Assembly (NCBI GenBank): GCA_017462065.1
Contig: JAFTRV010000079.1
Span: forward strand, 1 to 49,086
Origin: Bacteroidaceae bacterium
GTDB lineage: Bacteria > Bacteroidota > Bacteroidia > Bacteroidales > Bacteroidaceae
Length of the DNA: 49,086 bases
Direction: 5' to 3'
The notes beneath the pieces were generated by a model. It saw nothing but the letters and a program-made list of their open reading frames with translations, made no database searches and had not been told where the DNA came from. The position numbers were made by a program, and so were the translations under genes. Below, one piece after another: positions 16,090-25,254 of this stretch (positions are counted from its first letter, which is position 1; each line of letters begins with the position of its first letter).

Positions 16090-17613
16090 TTAATGTTTGA
16101 AGTGTCTGAAACCTGTCGTTACCATAGCTACGCCGTTAGCGTCGCAGTAATCGACCGATTCCTTGTCTCTGATAGAGCCGCCGGGGTGGACGACAGCCGT
16201 CACGCCGGCCTCATGAGCAATCTGAACGCAGTCGGGGAAGGGGAAGAATGCGTCGCTTGCCATTACGCTGCCCTCGAGCGAGAATCCGAAGTTGCCGGCC
16301 TTCTCAATGGCATGTCTGAGCGAATCGACGCGTGATGTCTGTCCCACGCCGCTGGCAATGAGCTGCTTGTCCTTTGCGAGTACAATGGCGTTGCTCTTGC
16401 TGTGCTTCACTATTTTGTTTGCGAACAGCATGTCCTCGATCTCGCTCTCCTTAGGCGCCGCCTTCGTAACTACCTGCAACTCCTCTGCTGTCTCGACCTT
16501 TGAGTCACGCTCCTGTACGAGTACGCCGTTAAGCACGCTGCGGAATATCTTCTCGGGCATCTCTGTCGATTTCTGAATGAGGATGATGCGGTTTTTCTTC
16601 TGCTTGAGAACTTCGAGAGCGTCGTCGTCATAGCTCGGAGCGATGATTACCTCGAAGAAAATCTCGTTCACCTTCTCGGCTGTTGCCTTGTCTACGTTGG
16701 CGTTCGCAATAAGCACGCCGCCGAAAGCCGAAACGGGGTCGCCTGCAAGAGCCGCATCCCAAGCTTCCGCCAATGTGGGGCGTGACGCAAGTCCGCAAGC
16801 GTTGTTGTGCTTGAGGATAGCGAATGTGGTCTCCCCTGCAAAGTCGTTGATAAGCTCTACTGCAGCATTGATGTCAAGCAGGTTGTTGTACGAAATCTCT
16901 TTGCCGTGTATCTGCTCGAGCATGTCGTTGAAGTTTCCGTAGAAAGCGCCCTTCTGGTGGGGGTTCTCGCCGTAACGCAATGACATCTGGTCGTCGTTTG
17001 CCTGGCGGAATGCGCTTCTGTCATCCTTGTCGAAGTAGTTGAAGATAGCTGAATCGTATGACGACGAAACCGCAAAGGCTTCACGAGCGAAGAAACGGCG
17101 CTCCTCCAATGTGGTCTCGGCGCCCTTGCTCTTTAAAATCTCGTGCAACGGAGCATATTGTCTTTTGCTGGCGACAATTACAACATCGTTGAAGTTCTTT
17201 GCCGCGCCGCGGATGAGTGATATGCCGCCTATGTCAATCTTCTCGATAATGTCGGCCTCGCATGCGCCCGAAGCTACAGTCTGCTCGAACGGGTAGAGGT
17301 CTACTATTACCAAGTCAATCTCGGGAATCTCATATTCCGCCATCTGCTGCTGGTCTTTCTCCAGTTCCCTGCGTCCAAGAATGCCGCCGAAAATCTTAGG
17401 GTGAAGCGTCTTTACACGACCGCCGAGAATTGACGGATAGCCAGTGAGGCTTTCAACAGCCGTGCAGGGAATGCCGAGCGATTCGATGAACTGCTGCGTA
17501 CCGCCGGTTGATATTAGCTGAACTCCTTCTGAATGCAGAAGCTTGATAATTTCGTCAAGACCGTCTTTGTGAAAAACAGATACAAGAGCCGATTTGATTC
17601 TTTTTGTTGACAT
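16090..17613 (-). CDS. purH: Bifunctional AICAR formyltransferase/IMP cyclohydrolase
   Basis: Catalyses the last two steps of IMP synthesis. The start is ATG 17613 (MSTKRIKSALVSVFHKDG); a frame open to 17745 adds 44 residues with no family likeness and is rejected. The N-terminal MGS-like cyclohydrolase domain shows ISTGGTQQFIESLGIP, GRVKTLHPKI and DLVIVDLYPFEQTV. The C-terminal formyltransferase domain shows LRYGENPHQKGAFY, LKHNNACGLA and the late HPGGSIRDKES block. The 507-residue product is intact. Its upstream region contains the palindrome GTGCGAATTCGCAC at 17708-17721 and a -7-like TAACTTCG (complement at 17693-17700). Confidence 0.96.
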   Translation of the reverse strand: MSTKRIKSALVSVFHKDGLDEIIKLLHSEGVQLISTGGTQQFIESLGIPCTAVESLTGYPSILGGRVKTLHPKIFGGILGRRELEKDQQQMAEYEIPEIDLVIVDLYPFEQTVASGACEADIIEKIDIGGISLIRGAAKNFNDVVIVASKRQYAPLHEILKSKGAETTLEERRFFAREAFAVSSSYDSAIFNYFDKDDRSAFRQANDDQMSLRYGENPHQKGAFYGNFNDMLEQIHGKEISYNNLLDINAAVELINDFAGETTFAILKHNNACGLASRPTLAEAWDAALAGDPVSAFGGVLIANANVDKATAEKVNEIFFEVIIAPSYDDDALEVLKQKKNRIILIQKSTEMPEKIFRSVLNGVLVQERDSKVETAEELQVVTKAAPKESEIEDMLFANKIVKHSKSNAIVLAKDKQLIASGVGQTSRVDSLRHAIEKAGNFGFSLEGSVMASDAFFPFPDCVQIAHEAGVTAVVHPGGSIRDKESVDYCDANGVAMVTTGFRHFKH

Positions 17614-17707
17614 ATAAATTTTGTTTTGTGTTAAATTCTTGATTATTAGTGAAATAGTTTGTGTTTTAAACTGTGCTTGGCAATTATTTGCGAAGTTAGC
17701 TTTTTTC

Positions 17708-17721
17708 GTGCGAATTCGCAC
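17708..17721. promoter_or_regulatory. Perfect 14-bp palindrome upstream of purH
   Basis: GTGCGAATTCGCAC is its own reverse complement. It lies 95-108 nt before the purH ATG, just upstream of the -7-like sequence TAACTTCG and about where a -33 element would sit. No TTTG is found there, so the palindrome may be a regulator site replacing it. The regulator is unknown. Confidence 0.4.
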
Positions 17722-17787
17722 TATGTTTACAAGCCTATTTTTCAACAGTTAAATATAAAATATTTAAAAAAATAAGATGACTCTTAC

Positions 17788-17836
17788 ATACATGAACCCC
17801 GAAAGTCTTTTTGTCTAACTTTCGGGGTTCATGTAT
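17788..17836 (-). terminator. 19-bp perfect hairpin downstream of nadB
   Basis: Arms 17788-17806 and 17818-17836 are exact inverted copies (core ACATGAACCCCGAAAGT) around an 11-nt loop. It begins 54 nt past the nadB stop on the minus strand. The strand turns T-rich only about 14 nt after the hairpin, so it is not a textbook intrinsic terminator, but transcript-end protection or termination for nadB is the best reading. Confidence 0.6.
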
Positions 17837-17889
17837 CTATTTGCCGATGTTCAATAATCACCAACAAAGGCAAGAGCAACTATTTGCAT

Positions 17890-19464
17890 TTATCGGTTAT
17901 CTTTTTTCGGGTGGTCAATGTTATAGTGGAGTCCTCGGCTCTCCTTGCGTTCTATCGCCTGACGCATGATGAGGTAGCCGACATTGATGATGTTTCGCAG
18001 CTCGCATAGCTCACGGCTCACAACGCTGCGCTTGAACAGCTCCTCGGTCTCTTCGTAGAGCAGGTCGAGCCTGTTCCATGCTCTCTTCAGACGCAGGTCG
18101 CTTCGTACAATGCCTACATATGTGCTCATAATCTGCCCCACCTCTTTGGCGTCCTGCGAGATAAGCACCATCTCTTCGTTCATCTTGGTGCCTTCGTCGT
18201 TCCACTCGGGAATCTCCTCCTTGTAGCTGTAGCCTTCGAAATGCCGCAGCGAATGCTTGGCCGCCGCATCGGCATATACTACGGCTTCGATAAGCGAGTT
18301 GCTGGCCAGGCGATTGCCGCCATGAAGGCCGGTGCACGAGCACTCGCCGACAGCATAAAGCCTGTGTATGCTCGACGCCGCATTCAAATCGACCTTTATT
18401 CCGCCGCAAAGGTAGTGCGCCGCAGGAGCTACGGGAATGTACTCCTTTGTTATGTCAATGCCTAACGACAGGCATTTCTCGTAAATATTGGGGAAGTGGC
18501 GCATTGTCTCCTCGGGGTCCTTGTGCGTGACGTCGAGGTATACGAAGTCGTCGCCTCGCATCTTCATCTCATTGTCTATGGCACGGGCTACAATGTCGCG
18601 CGGCGCAAGCGACAGACGGGGGTCGTACTTGTGCATGAACTCCTTGCCGTCGGTGGTACGCAGAATTCCGCCATAGCCTCGCATCGCCTCTGTTATGAGG
18701 AACGACGGCCTGTCGCCGGGGTGGTAGAGGGCTGTGGGGTGGAACTGCACGAACTCCATGTCCTTGACCGTTCCTTTGGCACGATATACCATAGCTATGC
18801 CGTCACCGGTGGCGACAAGGGGGTTGGTCGTTGTCTTGTATACGGCTCCGCAGCCGCCGGTAGCCATTAATGTGACTTTGCTGAGGAATGTGTGTACTTC
18901 ATTCGTGGAAATATCAAGAACGTATGCTCCATAGCATTCGATGTCAGGAGTCTGTCTTGTCACCTCAACGCCCAAATGGTGCTGGGTGAGTATCTCGATT
19001 GCGAAGTGATTCTCGAAAACCGTGATGTCGGGGTGCTTGCGTATGGCTTTAATTAGCGACTCCTGTATCTCGGCGCCGGTGTTGTCGGCGTGGTGAAGAA
19101 TGCGGAACTCCGAGTGCCCGCCCTCACGGTGCAGGTCGAACTCGCCATTCTCGTTGCGGTCGAACTCCACGCCCCAGTCTATCAATGCCTGTATCTGTGA
19201 AGGGGCTTCATGGACAACCTTCTCTACAGCGGCGCGGTCGCTTATCCAGTCGCCTGCAATCATGGTGTCCTCGATGTGCTTGTCAAAGTTGTCTACCGAC
19301 ATGTTTGTCACCGAAGCGACGCCGCCTTGCGCAAAATAGGTGTTTGCGTCTGCCAATGTGGTTTTGCATACTAAGGCGACTTTTCCTTTGCTTGCGACCT
19401 TCAGCGCAAAACTCATTCCGGCAATGCCGGAGCCAATAACCAGAAAATCGAATTTCTTGACCAT
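17890..19464 (-). CDS. nadB: L-aspartate oxidase
   Basis: FAD enzyme that oxidises L-aspartate to iminoaspartate, the first step of de novo NAD synthesis. The N-terminus has the Rossmann GxGxxG (VIGSGIAGMSFAL). TYFAQGGVAS, the HPTALYHPG block and the catalytic-domain signature DPRLSLAPRDIVARAID follow. The C-terminal FAD contact is GECSCTGLHGGNRLASNSL. At 524 residues it is full length. No nadA or nadC lies beside it. It is transcribed alone: about 100 nt of AT-rich DNA separates it from queG, with a weak TACTTTTA -7-like sequence, and a strong hairpin follows the gene. Confidence 0.95.
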   Translation of the reverse strand: MVKKFDFLVIGSGIAGMSFALKVASKGKVALVCKTTLADANTYFAQGGVASVTNMSVDNFDKHIEDTMIAGDWISDRAAVEKVVHEAPSQIQALIDWGVEFDRNENGEFDLHREGGHSEFRILHHADNTGAEIQESLIKAIRKHPDITVFENHFAIEILTQHHLGVEVTRQTPDIECYGAYVLDISTNEVHTFLSKVTLMATGGCGAVYKTTTNPLVATGDGIAMVYRAKGTVKDMEFVQFHPTALYHPGDRPSFLITEAMRGYGGILRTTDGKEFMHKYDPRLSLAPRDIVARAIDNEMKMRGDDFVYLDVTHKDPEETMRHFPNIYEKCLSLGIDITKEYIPVAPAAHYLCGGIKVDLNAASSIHRLYAVGECSCTGLHGGNRLASNSLIEAVVYADAAAKHSLRHFEGYSYKEEIPEWNDEGTKMNEEMVLISQDAKEVGQIMSTYVGIVRSDLRLKRAWNRLDLLYEETEELFKRSVVSRELCELRNIINVGYLIMRQAIERKESRGLHYNIDHPKKDNR

Positions 19465-19565
19465 CTTTATATACGTTATTCAGAGCATGCGGCTCTTAAC
19501 GGTTGTAAAAGTACAAAAAAATAGAATAAAAAATGTTCTTGAAGGATTTTTTCGCAACAATAGGC

Positions 19566-20492
19566 TCAAAGAGACTTCCCGTTGTCGCTTTTTATCGCCT
19601 TTATGTTCCTCATAAGCTGTTCGTAGCCGCATCTCTCGACAGCGCTATCCGCAAAAAGAGTGTCGTACCTCTCTTTTGTCAATTCTTCCCAGTCGGCGGT
19701 TTTCATTGACAGCAGTTCCTCCTTGGCCTTGAACTCGGCTATCCGAGTTGGCTCTGAGAAGCGGTTGTGCGGGCAAGCCTTGATGCAGCAGTCGCAACCG
19801 TAGAAGGTCTTTTTCATCTTTTCACCGATATTTTCGGGCAATTCTCCTCTGTATTCTATGGTAAGGTATGACAGGCATTTCCGTGCGTCAAAGCCCTCTT
19901 CGGATAATGCTCTTGTAGGGCAGCGGTCGATGCATTTCCGGCACTCTCCGCAATAGCTCTTTTCTGTTGGCCGGTCGTAGTCAAGCTCAATGTCTATCAG
20001 AAGCTCTCCAATAAAGAAGCATGAGCCTTTCCCCTTTATTGTCAGCTGTCGGTTGCGGGCAATCCAACCAAGCCCCGCTCTCATGGCCCAGTACCGTTCA
20101 AGTACGGGGGCGGAGTCGCAGAACGGGCGTCCGATAGCCTTCTGTACGCTGTTTATCGATTGCAGCAAAAGATAGAGCCTATCTTTTATAACTTTATGAT
20201 AGTCGCTTCCTGTAGCGTACCACGCAATGCCGTTTACCTCCTTCTCCGGGGCGTAATTCATGGCGGCGACTATAATGCTTTTGCACCCCTCTACAAGCCG
20301 CATGGGGTCAAAGCGTTTGTCGCAGTTTCGTTGCAGGTAGTGCATCGTGCCGTGCTTGCCTGCCTCGATCCAGCTGTCGTAGCCGGCAATGACATCGCCT
20401 GGAACTGCCTCGGCCTTCGCAATGCCGCATACGGTAAATCCGAGACGCAGGGCCTCGGATTTGATATATTCTGTCAGTTCTTTCTTCGTCAT
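19566..20492 (-). CDS. queG: Epoxyqueuosine reductase
   Basis: Cobalamin- and Fe-S-dependent enzyme that reduces epoxyqueuosine to queuosine in tRNA. Two 4Fe-4S ferredoxin motifs are visible (YCGECRKCIDRCP and CDCCIKACPHNRF), as are the family segments RYWAMRAGLGWIARN and YLTIEYRGELP. The ATG at 20492 is chosen because it overlaps the deacetylase stop as TGATG; a GTG one codon earlier is possible. Third gene of a DUF2723-deacetylase-queG transcript. At 308 residues it lacks the C-terminal HEAT extension of some relatives. Confidence 0.94.
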   Translation of the reverse strand: MTKKELTEYIKSEALRLGFTVCGIAKAEAVPGDVIAGYDSWIEAGKHGTMHYLQRNCDKRFDPMRLVEGCKSIIVAAMNYAPEKEVNGIAWYATGSDYHKVIKDRLYLLLQSINSVQKAIGRPFCDSAPVLERYWAMRAGLGWIARNRQLTIKGKGSCFFIGELLIDIELDYDRPTEKSYCGECRKCIDRCPTRALSEEGFDARKCLSYLTIEYRGELPENIGEKMKKTFYGCDCCIKACPHNRFSEPTRIAEFKAKEELLSMKTADWEELTKERYDTLFADSAVERCGYEQLMRNIKAIKSDNGKSL

Positions 20493-21103
20493 CACTCAAA
20501 AACCTTGAAACTGTATCCTTGCTCAAGCAGCCAGTCTATGGAGCGCGGCAATGCATACCGCAAATTGCTCTCGGCCCTCAGCGAGTCGTGGAATGTTATT
20601 ATTGAGCCGTTGCGAGTGTAGCGCTTTATGTTCGCAAGCACATCTTCGCCGTAAAGGCGGAAACTGTAGTCACGCGTGACAAGGTCCCACATCACGAACT
20701 TGTATCTTTTGCTCAGCTCGTTATACTGCTTGTGGTTAAGCATGCCGTGCGGAGGCCTGAACAGGTTGCTGTGAATGAAAGCGTCGGCCTGGTCCACATT
20801 CTCTATGTATTTCTCTGTCGAGGTGAACAGCCCGTTAAGGTGGTTGAACGTGTGGTTCCCAATCCTGTGGCCGCTTTCTACGACCTGCATGTACTCTTGC
20901 GGGAACTTATGCACGTTGTCGCCTACCATGAAGAACGTGGCCTTGATGCCGTAGCGTCCCAGAATATCGACAACCCAAGGCGTTATGACGGGTATCGGCC
21001 CGTCGTCAAAGGTCAGGTAGACTGCCTTGTCGTTCGGGTCCATACGCCATAATGCCTTAGGGTAGAGGCTGCGGAATATTCGTGGTACCTGCTCTATGAA
21101 CAT
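20492..21103 (-). CDS. Polysaccharide deacetylase (NodB homology domain)
   Basis: Metal-dependent carbohydrate esterase 4 type deacetylase. Conserved motifs are present in order: TFDDGP (motif 1, catalytic base Asp), HRIGNHTFNH (motif 2, metal-binding His), RPPHG (motif 3), MWDLVTRDY (motif 4) and ITFHDS (motif 5). The 203 residues form a single domain. There is no clear signal peptide, so a cytoplasmic or unconventional location is possible. The substrate is not evident. It lies 4 nt after the DUF2723 gene, whose product belongs to a class proposed to glycosylate exported proteins, so a joint envelope-glycan role is conceivable. Confidence 0.9.
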   Translation of the reverse strand: MFIEQVPRIFRSLYPKALWRMDPNDKAVYLTFDDGPIPVITPWVVDILGRYGIKATFFMVGDNVHKFPQEYMQVVESGHRIGNHTFNHLNGLFTSTEKYIENVDQADAFIHSNLFRPPHGMLNHKQYNELSKRYKFVMWDLVTRDYSFRLYGEDVLANIKRYTRNGSIITFHDSLRAESNLRYALPRSIDWLLEQGYSFKVFE

Positions 21104-21107
21104 CTTG

Positions 21108-24100
21108 TCAATTATTCAGAACGTACGGCGCGAATTTCTCGACATTCTCTCCGTAAATGCCCTCAATGTAATCGAACGTATCGTTTTGGCTTTCGGGCAG
21201 CTTGCCGGCCATCTTGTAGCAGAAGGTCATTATCTGCAGCGAGGCGATAATCTCTTCCGTGCTGCTCTCGTTGAGCCTGTTCACGTTATACTTCTTAAGA
21301 GTCCTGTTCTCGAAGTTGCATACGTTCTTGAGCATTGCCGCAATCCTGCTGTCGGCCGAAGGCACGTCGGCAAAGCTGCTCAGGATGTCATAAGTGAAGT
21401 CAATGAGCTGCAGCTTTCTGTCTACCGCCGTGTTGTTGCTCAGCAGCTTGCTGTTCGTCTTTGTCAAGGCCTTGCACTCTACGTCAATGCTTTTTGCAAG
21501 TTCACTCACCAGTTCCTCAATAGAAAAACCGTCAAGTTCCTCTCCGCCAAGCAGGTTTATGGCCTGCGTTATGATGTTCAGGCGTGTATATATAAGCAAC
21601 TCGTTTCTCTGTGCCGTCCTGAGCCCGTTATACCATCTGAGGTATTCGAGCTGGTCCTTGAGAACGTCCGAGGCAATCTTTACGTATCGCTCCTTTGCCG
21701 TGTTTCCAATGTCGTTGCTCCTTGCCCTGTCGTGCAGAATCTTGTATGCGGCCGCTACGGCGATGCTATTGTCCCTTACAGCGTCGTAAGGTACAATCTC
21801 TGCCGGGAACTCGCTGTGCCATTTCTCAAGCACGTTGAATACCATCTCGTCCGAGACCTTTTTGTTCATCATCACCTGTGTAAGCATGGCGATGAGGTTT
21901 CTGTGGGTGTATATCATGCGTCTGATAGTCTCGTCGGCATAATAGTTCTTGTTGTTCTTGACCTCGCCCCACTTGAAACGGTTCATTATGTTGTCATAGA
22001 AACGCTCTACATCGACAGGATGGCCGCTTTCGCCGTTGTAGTAGCCAAGCTCTTTCCAGTCGAACGGAGATATGCGGTATGCGAGTCCCTCGTGGATGAA
22101 GAAGTTCTGCAGTACGGCCGGGTAGTTGCTGTCGCCGACAGTCATGGACATGTATATCGGACGCTCCCAGTTCGCATTGGCAAGCATGTCGAATATCACG
22201 AATTCATATCTGAGCAGCACCTCCTTGTTGCCGAGGTCAATCTTCATGTACTCGGGCATCTCGTCCTTGTACTCTTCGGGTATCATCATGCCGGAGCGCT
22301 TGACAGCCTCGGCGTCGATGGGAATGTATATGACACTGCTTGGAATAACCTTGCTCTTGAGGCTCCGTGCGTTCTCTATGAAATATCCTCCGTACTCGAT
22401 GTACTCTTCGGCCTGCATCTTCGCCATTTCGTACTCCTCGGGGCTTACTATCGCAAGGTATTGGGCCTTGTTGCGCAACAGCTTGTTGTATTCGCTTCGG
22501 CCTCGCTCCTCAATCTCTCTTCCTTGCTTCTCAAGCTCCGCCTTGACATGCTCTATCGCCTCCTCGACAATGAGACGTCCCTCGGATTTCTCTTTTGCAT
22601 CGGCCTCGTATATCCAATAGCGGCTGATATTGTTCATCTCGAAAGGATTCTTGCCGAACACTTTAGCTTTCTCAGGGTTCTCCTCGAAGAACTTCTCGAT
22701 AAGGGCTGTGGCGCTCTTGTCGAGAATCTCTATGCTGCCGTTAGCGTTGCCGGCGTAGTCGATGCGTTTCATTGTTATCGGCAGGCTCGGGGAGTCGTAT
22801 GCCGGGCGGCGCATCTGGTCGATGTACCAATCGGTCTGCAGGTAAGAAAGGTTGCACACACGGGCATCGGTGCGTTCCTGCTCAACCTCTTGACAGTACC
22901 ATAGAGGGAACGTGTCGTTGTCGCCGCAAGTGAATATTATCGGGCTGCCGTCGTCGGGCAATGTGTTCAGGTAGTTCTGTCCAAAGTCACGGCAGGCATA
23001 TCTTCCGCTACGGTCGTGGTCGTCCCATGTCTGCGACACCATCTGAACGGGTACGGCAAGGCACGCTACTGCGACGGCGATGTTTGCCGCAAGGCTCTCT
23101 TTCTTCGTCTGTCTCTGAATAAAGTCGGCAATTCCCGCAACGCCCAAGCCAATCCATATCGCAAAGGCGTAGAACGAGCCTGCATAGGCATAGTCTCGCT
23201 CACGCGGCTGGTCGGGTGTCTGGTTAAGGTAAAGGACAATCGCAAGGCCTGTCATGAAGAACAGCATGAATACCGTCCATAGCTGCTGCTTGCCCTCCTT
23301 GCCTCTGTTCCATTGCCAAAGAATGCCCAGAATGCCAAGTATAAGAGGCAATGCGAAGAATACGTTGTGGCCTTTGTTCTCTCTTAGCTGTTGAGGCATA
23401 TCCTGACTGTTGCCTATCAAGGCCTTGTCTATGAACGGCACTCCTGTAATCCAGTTGCCGTGCTCTGCCTCGCCCTTGCCCTGTATGTCATTCTGTCGTC
23501 CTACGAAGTTCCAAAGGAAGTATCTCCAGTACATGTAGTTCACTTGGTAGTTTATGAAGAACTTCATGTTGTCGAGCTGGGTGGGCATCTTGATATACTG
23601 GACGCCTGTGTATGCGGCGTTCTCGGCACGGATGATGTTCTTGACAGGCCCTCCAATCCATTGCTCGTATTGCTGAGCGTGGTCGCTGCTGTACATGCGA
23701 GGGAAGAACATGTTCTGAACGTAGTTGTACTCCTTGTTGTAGCCAATAATCTCGTATCTGTCGGGCTCGTTGGCCTCCTTCTTCTCGACACGTGAATATA
23801 TCGGGCTCGTGTCTGTCGAACTGTATTTCTTCTTTTCCTTGTCAATCTTTATCTCGGAATCGAAAGCCTGCCCGTAGAAAAGCGGGCGGGTGCCGTACTG
23901 CTCTCGGCTGAGGTATGTTCCAAGAGTGAAGATGTCCTCGGGAGAGTTCTGGTCCATAGGGGTATTGGCCGAAGAGCGTATTACGATAAGCGCATACGAT
24001 GAGTAGCCTACCATAATGAGCAGCAATGAGAGGAAGGCGGTGTTGAAAGCTCTCTTGCTTACAATATATCTGTTGGCTGTCGTAGCCATGCCCTGCGCCT

Positions 24101-25112
24101 TGCCTGACGATGTGACTTTCTTGCTGTAGGTGCATATAATATAAATTGCCGCCAGCACCGCAATGCCTATAATAATGCTGAGCGTTACATTATGTCCGTA
24201 GAACGGAATTCCGAGCAGGGCGACCGCTGCGGTGAATACTGCGGCAATGCTCTTCTGGCTCTTGTCTTTCTCGGTGAGGAACACTCCGCAAATGAGTACA
24301 GCCGCAAGCAGGATCATGTATATGATAAGGCCTGTGTTGAACGGCATTTCAAGGACATTCACAAACAGAAGCTCAAACCAGCCGCCGACCTTTACTACTC
24401 CGGGAACAATGCCGTAGAGGACTACGGCTACCAGTACGGCCGATACCACAAGAGCCAAAAGCGACCCTTTGAAATTGGCATTGGGGAATTTCTTGTAATA
24501 TACTACAAGCACAATGGCGGGAATGCACAAGAGGTTGAGCAGGTGGACTCCGATAGAGAGCCCCACAAGATAGGCGATGAGTATTAGCCAACGGTCGCTG
24601 TGAGGCGAGCTTGCGCTATCCTCCCATTTGAGTATAAGCCAGAACACCACAGCCGTGAAAAGCGACGAGTATCCGTAAACCTCGCCCTCAACGGCGCTGA
24701 ACCAGTATGTGTCGCTCCATGTGTAAGCCAAAGCACCGACAACGCCCGATGCGAGAATCGTGACCATCTGAGCCTTTGACATCTCGTTGCTGTTTCCTAC
24801 GATAAGCTTGCGTGCAAGGTGCGTGATGCTCCAGAAGAGGAACAGAATGCCGAGAGCGCTGAGAATCGCCGACATTATGTTCACCATGAGCGCTACTTTC
24901 TGCGGGCCTGCGAACATTGAGAAGAAGTTTGCCGTGAGCATGAAGAACGGCGCGCCGGGCGGGTGTCCTACTTCCAGCTTGTTGCCCGACAGGATGAATT
25001 CCGGGCAGTCCCAAAAACTTGCGGTCGGCTCAACAGTCATGCAGTAGGTCGCTGCAGCGATGATGAATGTAAGCCATCCGAATGTGTTGTTAAGAATTTT
25101 GAATTGTTTCAT
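21108..25112 (-). CDS. DUF2723 polytopic membrane protein (putative lipid-linked sugar transferase)
   Basis: Large membrane protein with about a dozen N-terminal transmembrane segments. The family start is clear: NNTFGWLTFIIAAATYCMTVEPT followed by SFWDCPEFILSGNKLEVGHPPG. A second conserved block, PDQPRERDYAYAGSFYAFAIW, lies mid-protein. The acidic D/E after the first helix resembles GT-C glycosyltransferases; the family has been proposed to act in protein O-glycosylation, which I take as likely but unproven here. The C-terminal half is soluble and TPR-like. At 1334 residues it is longer than the roughly 1100 I expect. First gene of its operon, behind a consensus promoter. Confidence 0.88.
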   Translation of the reverse strand: MKQFKILNNTFGWLTFIIAAATYCMTVEPTASFWDCPEFILSGNKLEVGHPPGAPFFMLTANFFSMFAGPQKVALMVNIMSAILSALGILFLFWSITHLARKLIVGNSNEMSKAQMVTILASGVVGALAYTWSDTYWFSAVEGEVYGYSSLFTAVVFWLILKWEDSASSPHSDRWLILIAYLVGLSIGVHLLNLLCIPAIVLVVYYKKFPNANFKGSLLALVVSAVLVAVVLYGIVPGVVKVGGWFELLFVNVLEMPFNTGLIIYMILLAAVLICGVFLTEKDKSQKSIAAVFTAAVALLGIPFYGHNVTLSIIIGIAVLAAIYIICTYSKKVTSSGKAQGMATTANRYIVSKRAFNTAFLSLLLIMVGYSSYALIVIRSSANTPMDQNSPEDIFTLGTYLSREQYGTRPLFYGQAFDSEIKIDKEKKKYSSTDTSPIYSRVEKKEANEPDRYEIIGYNKEYNYVQNMFFPRMYSSDHAQQYEQWIGGPVKNIIRAENAAYTGVQYIKMPTQLDNMKFFINYQVNYMYWRYFLWNFVGRQNDIQGKGEAEHGNWITGVPFIDKALIGNSQDMPQQLRENKGHNVFFALPLILGILGILWQWNRGKEGKQQLWTVFMLFFMTGLAIVLYLNQTPDQPRERDYAYAGSFYAFAIWIGLGVAGIADFIQRQTKKESLAANIAVAVACLAVPVQMVSQTWDDHDRSGRYACRDFGQNYLNTLPDDGSPIIFTCGDNDTFPLWYCQEVEQERTDARVCNLSYLQTDWYIDQMRRPAYDSPSLPITMKRIDYAGNANGSIEILDKSATALIEKFFEENPEKAKVFGKNPFEMNNISRYWIYEADAKEKSEGRLIVEEAIEHVKAELEKQGREIEERGRSEYNKLLRNKAQYLAIVSPEEYEMAKMQAEEYIEYGGYFIENARSLKSKVIPSSVIYIPIDAEAVKRSGMMIPEEYKDEMPEYMKIDLGNKEVLLRYEFVIFDMLANANWERPIYMSMTVGDSNYPAVLQNFFIHEGLAYRISPFDWKELGYYNGESGHPVDVERFYDNIMNRFKWGEVKNNKNYYADETIRRMIYTHRNLIAMLTQVMMNKKVSDEMVFNVLEKWHSEFPAEIVPYDAVRDNSIAVAAAYKILHDRARSNDIGNTAKERYVKIASDVLKDQLEYLRWYNGLRTAQRNELLIYTRLNIITQAINLLGGEELDGFSIEELVSELAKSIDVECKALTKTNSKLLSNNTAVDRKLQLIDFTYDILSSFADVPSADSRIAAMLKNVCNFENRTLKKYNVNRLNESSTEEIIASLQIMTFCYKMAGKLPESQNDTFDYIEGIYGENVEKFAPYVLNN

Positions 25113-25176
25113 TATATCCGGTAATTTTTATTTGCGTCTGTTGTGCCTGCGGTTGTTATTGTACCCCAAAAACATG

Positions 25177-25207
25177 CAAATTTACCTAATATATAGCACA
25201 GAACAAA
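25177..25207 (-). promoter_or_regulatory. Promoter of the DUF2723-deacetylase-queG operon
   Basis: On the minus strand TTTG (complement 25204-25207), a 19-nt spacer and TAAATTTG (complement 25177-25184) match the Bacteroidota consensus exactly. The element lies 65 nt before the DUF2723 ATG. Confidence 0.65.
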
Positions 25208-25254
25208 ATATTACCCGACAAAAGGAGAAACGTTTTAAGATTTATTATAATCGC

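Noticed and set aside
17614-17745. N-terminal extension of PurH by 44 residues
   Set aside because: The added residues have no likeness to the family. The ATG at 17613 begins the conserved domain at the right place and the extension covers the promoter region.
21096-22904. Open frame of 602 codons on the plus strand under the DUF2723 gene
   Set aside because: It is the mirror of a recognised coding region, with Val/Leu-rich non-protein-like composition and no motif.
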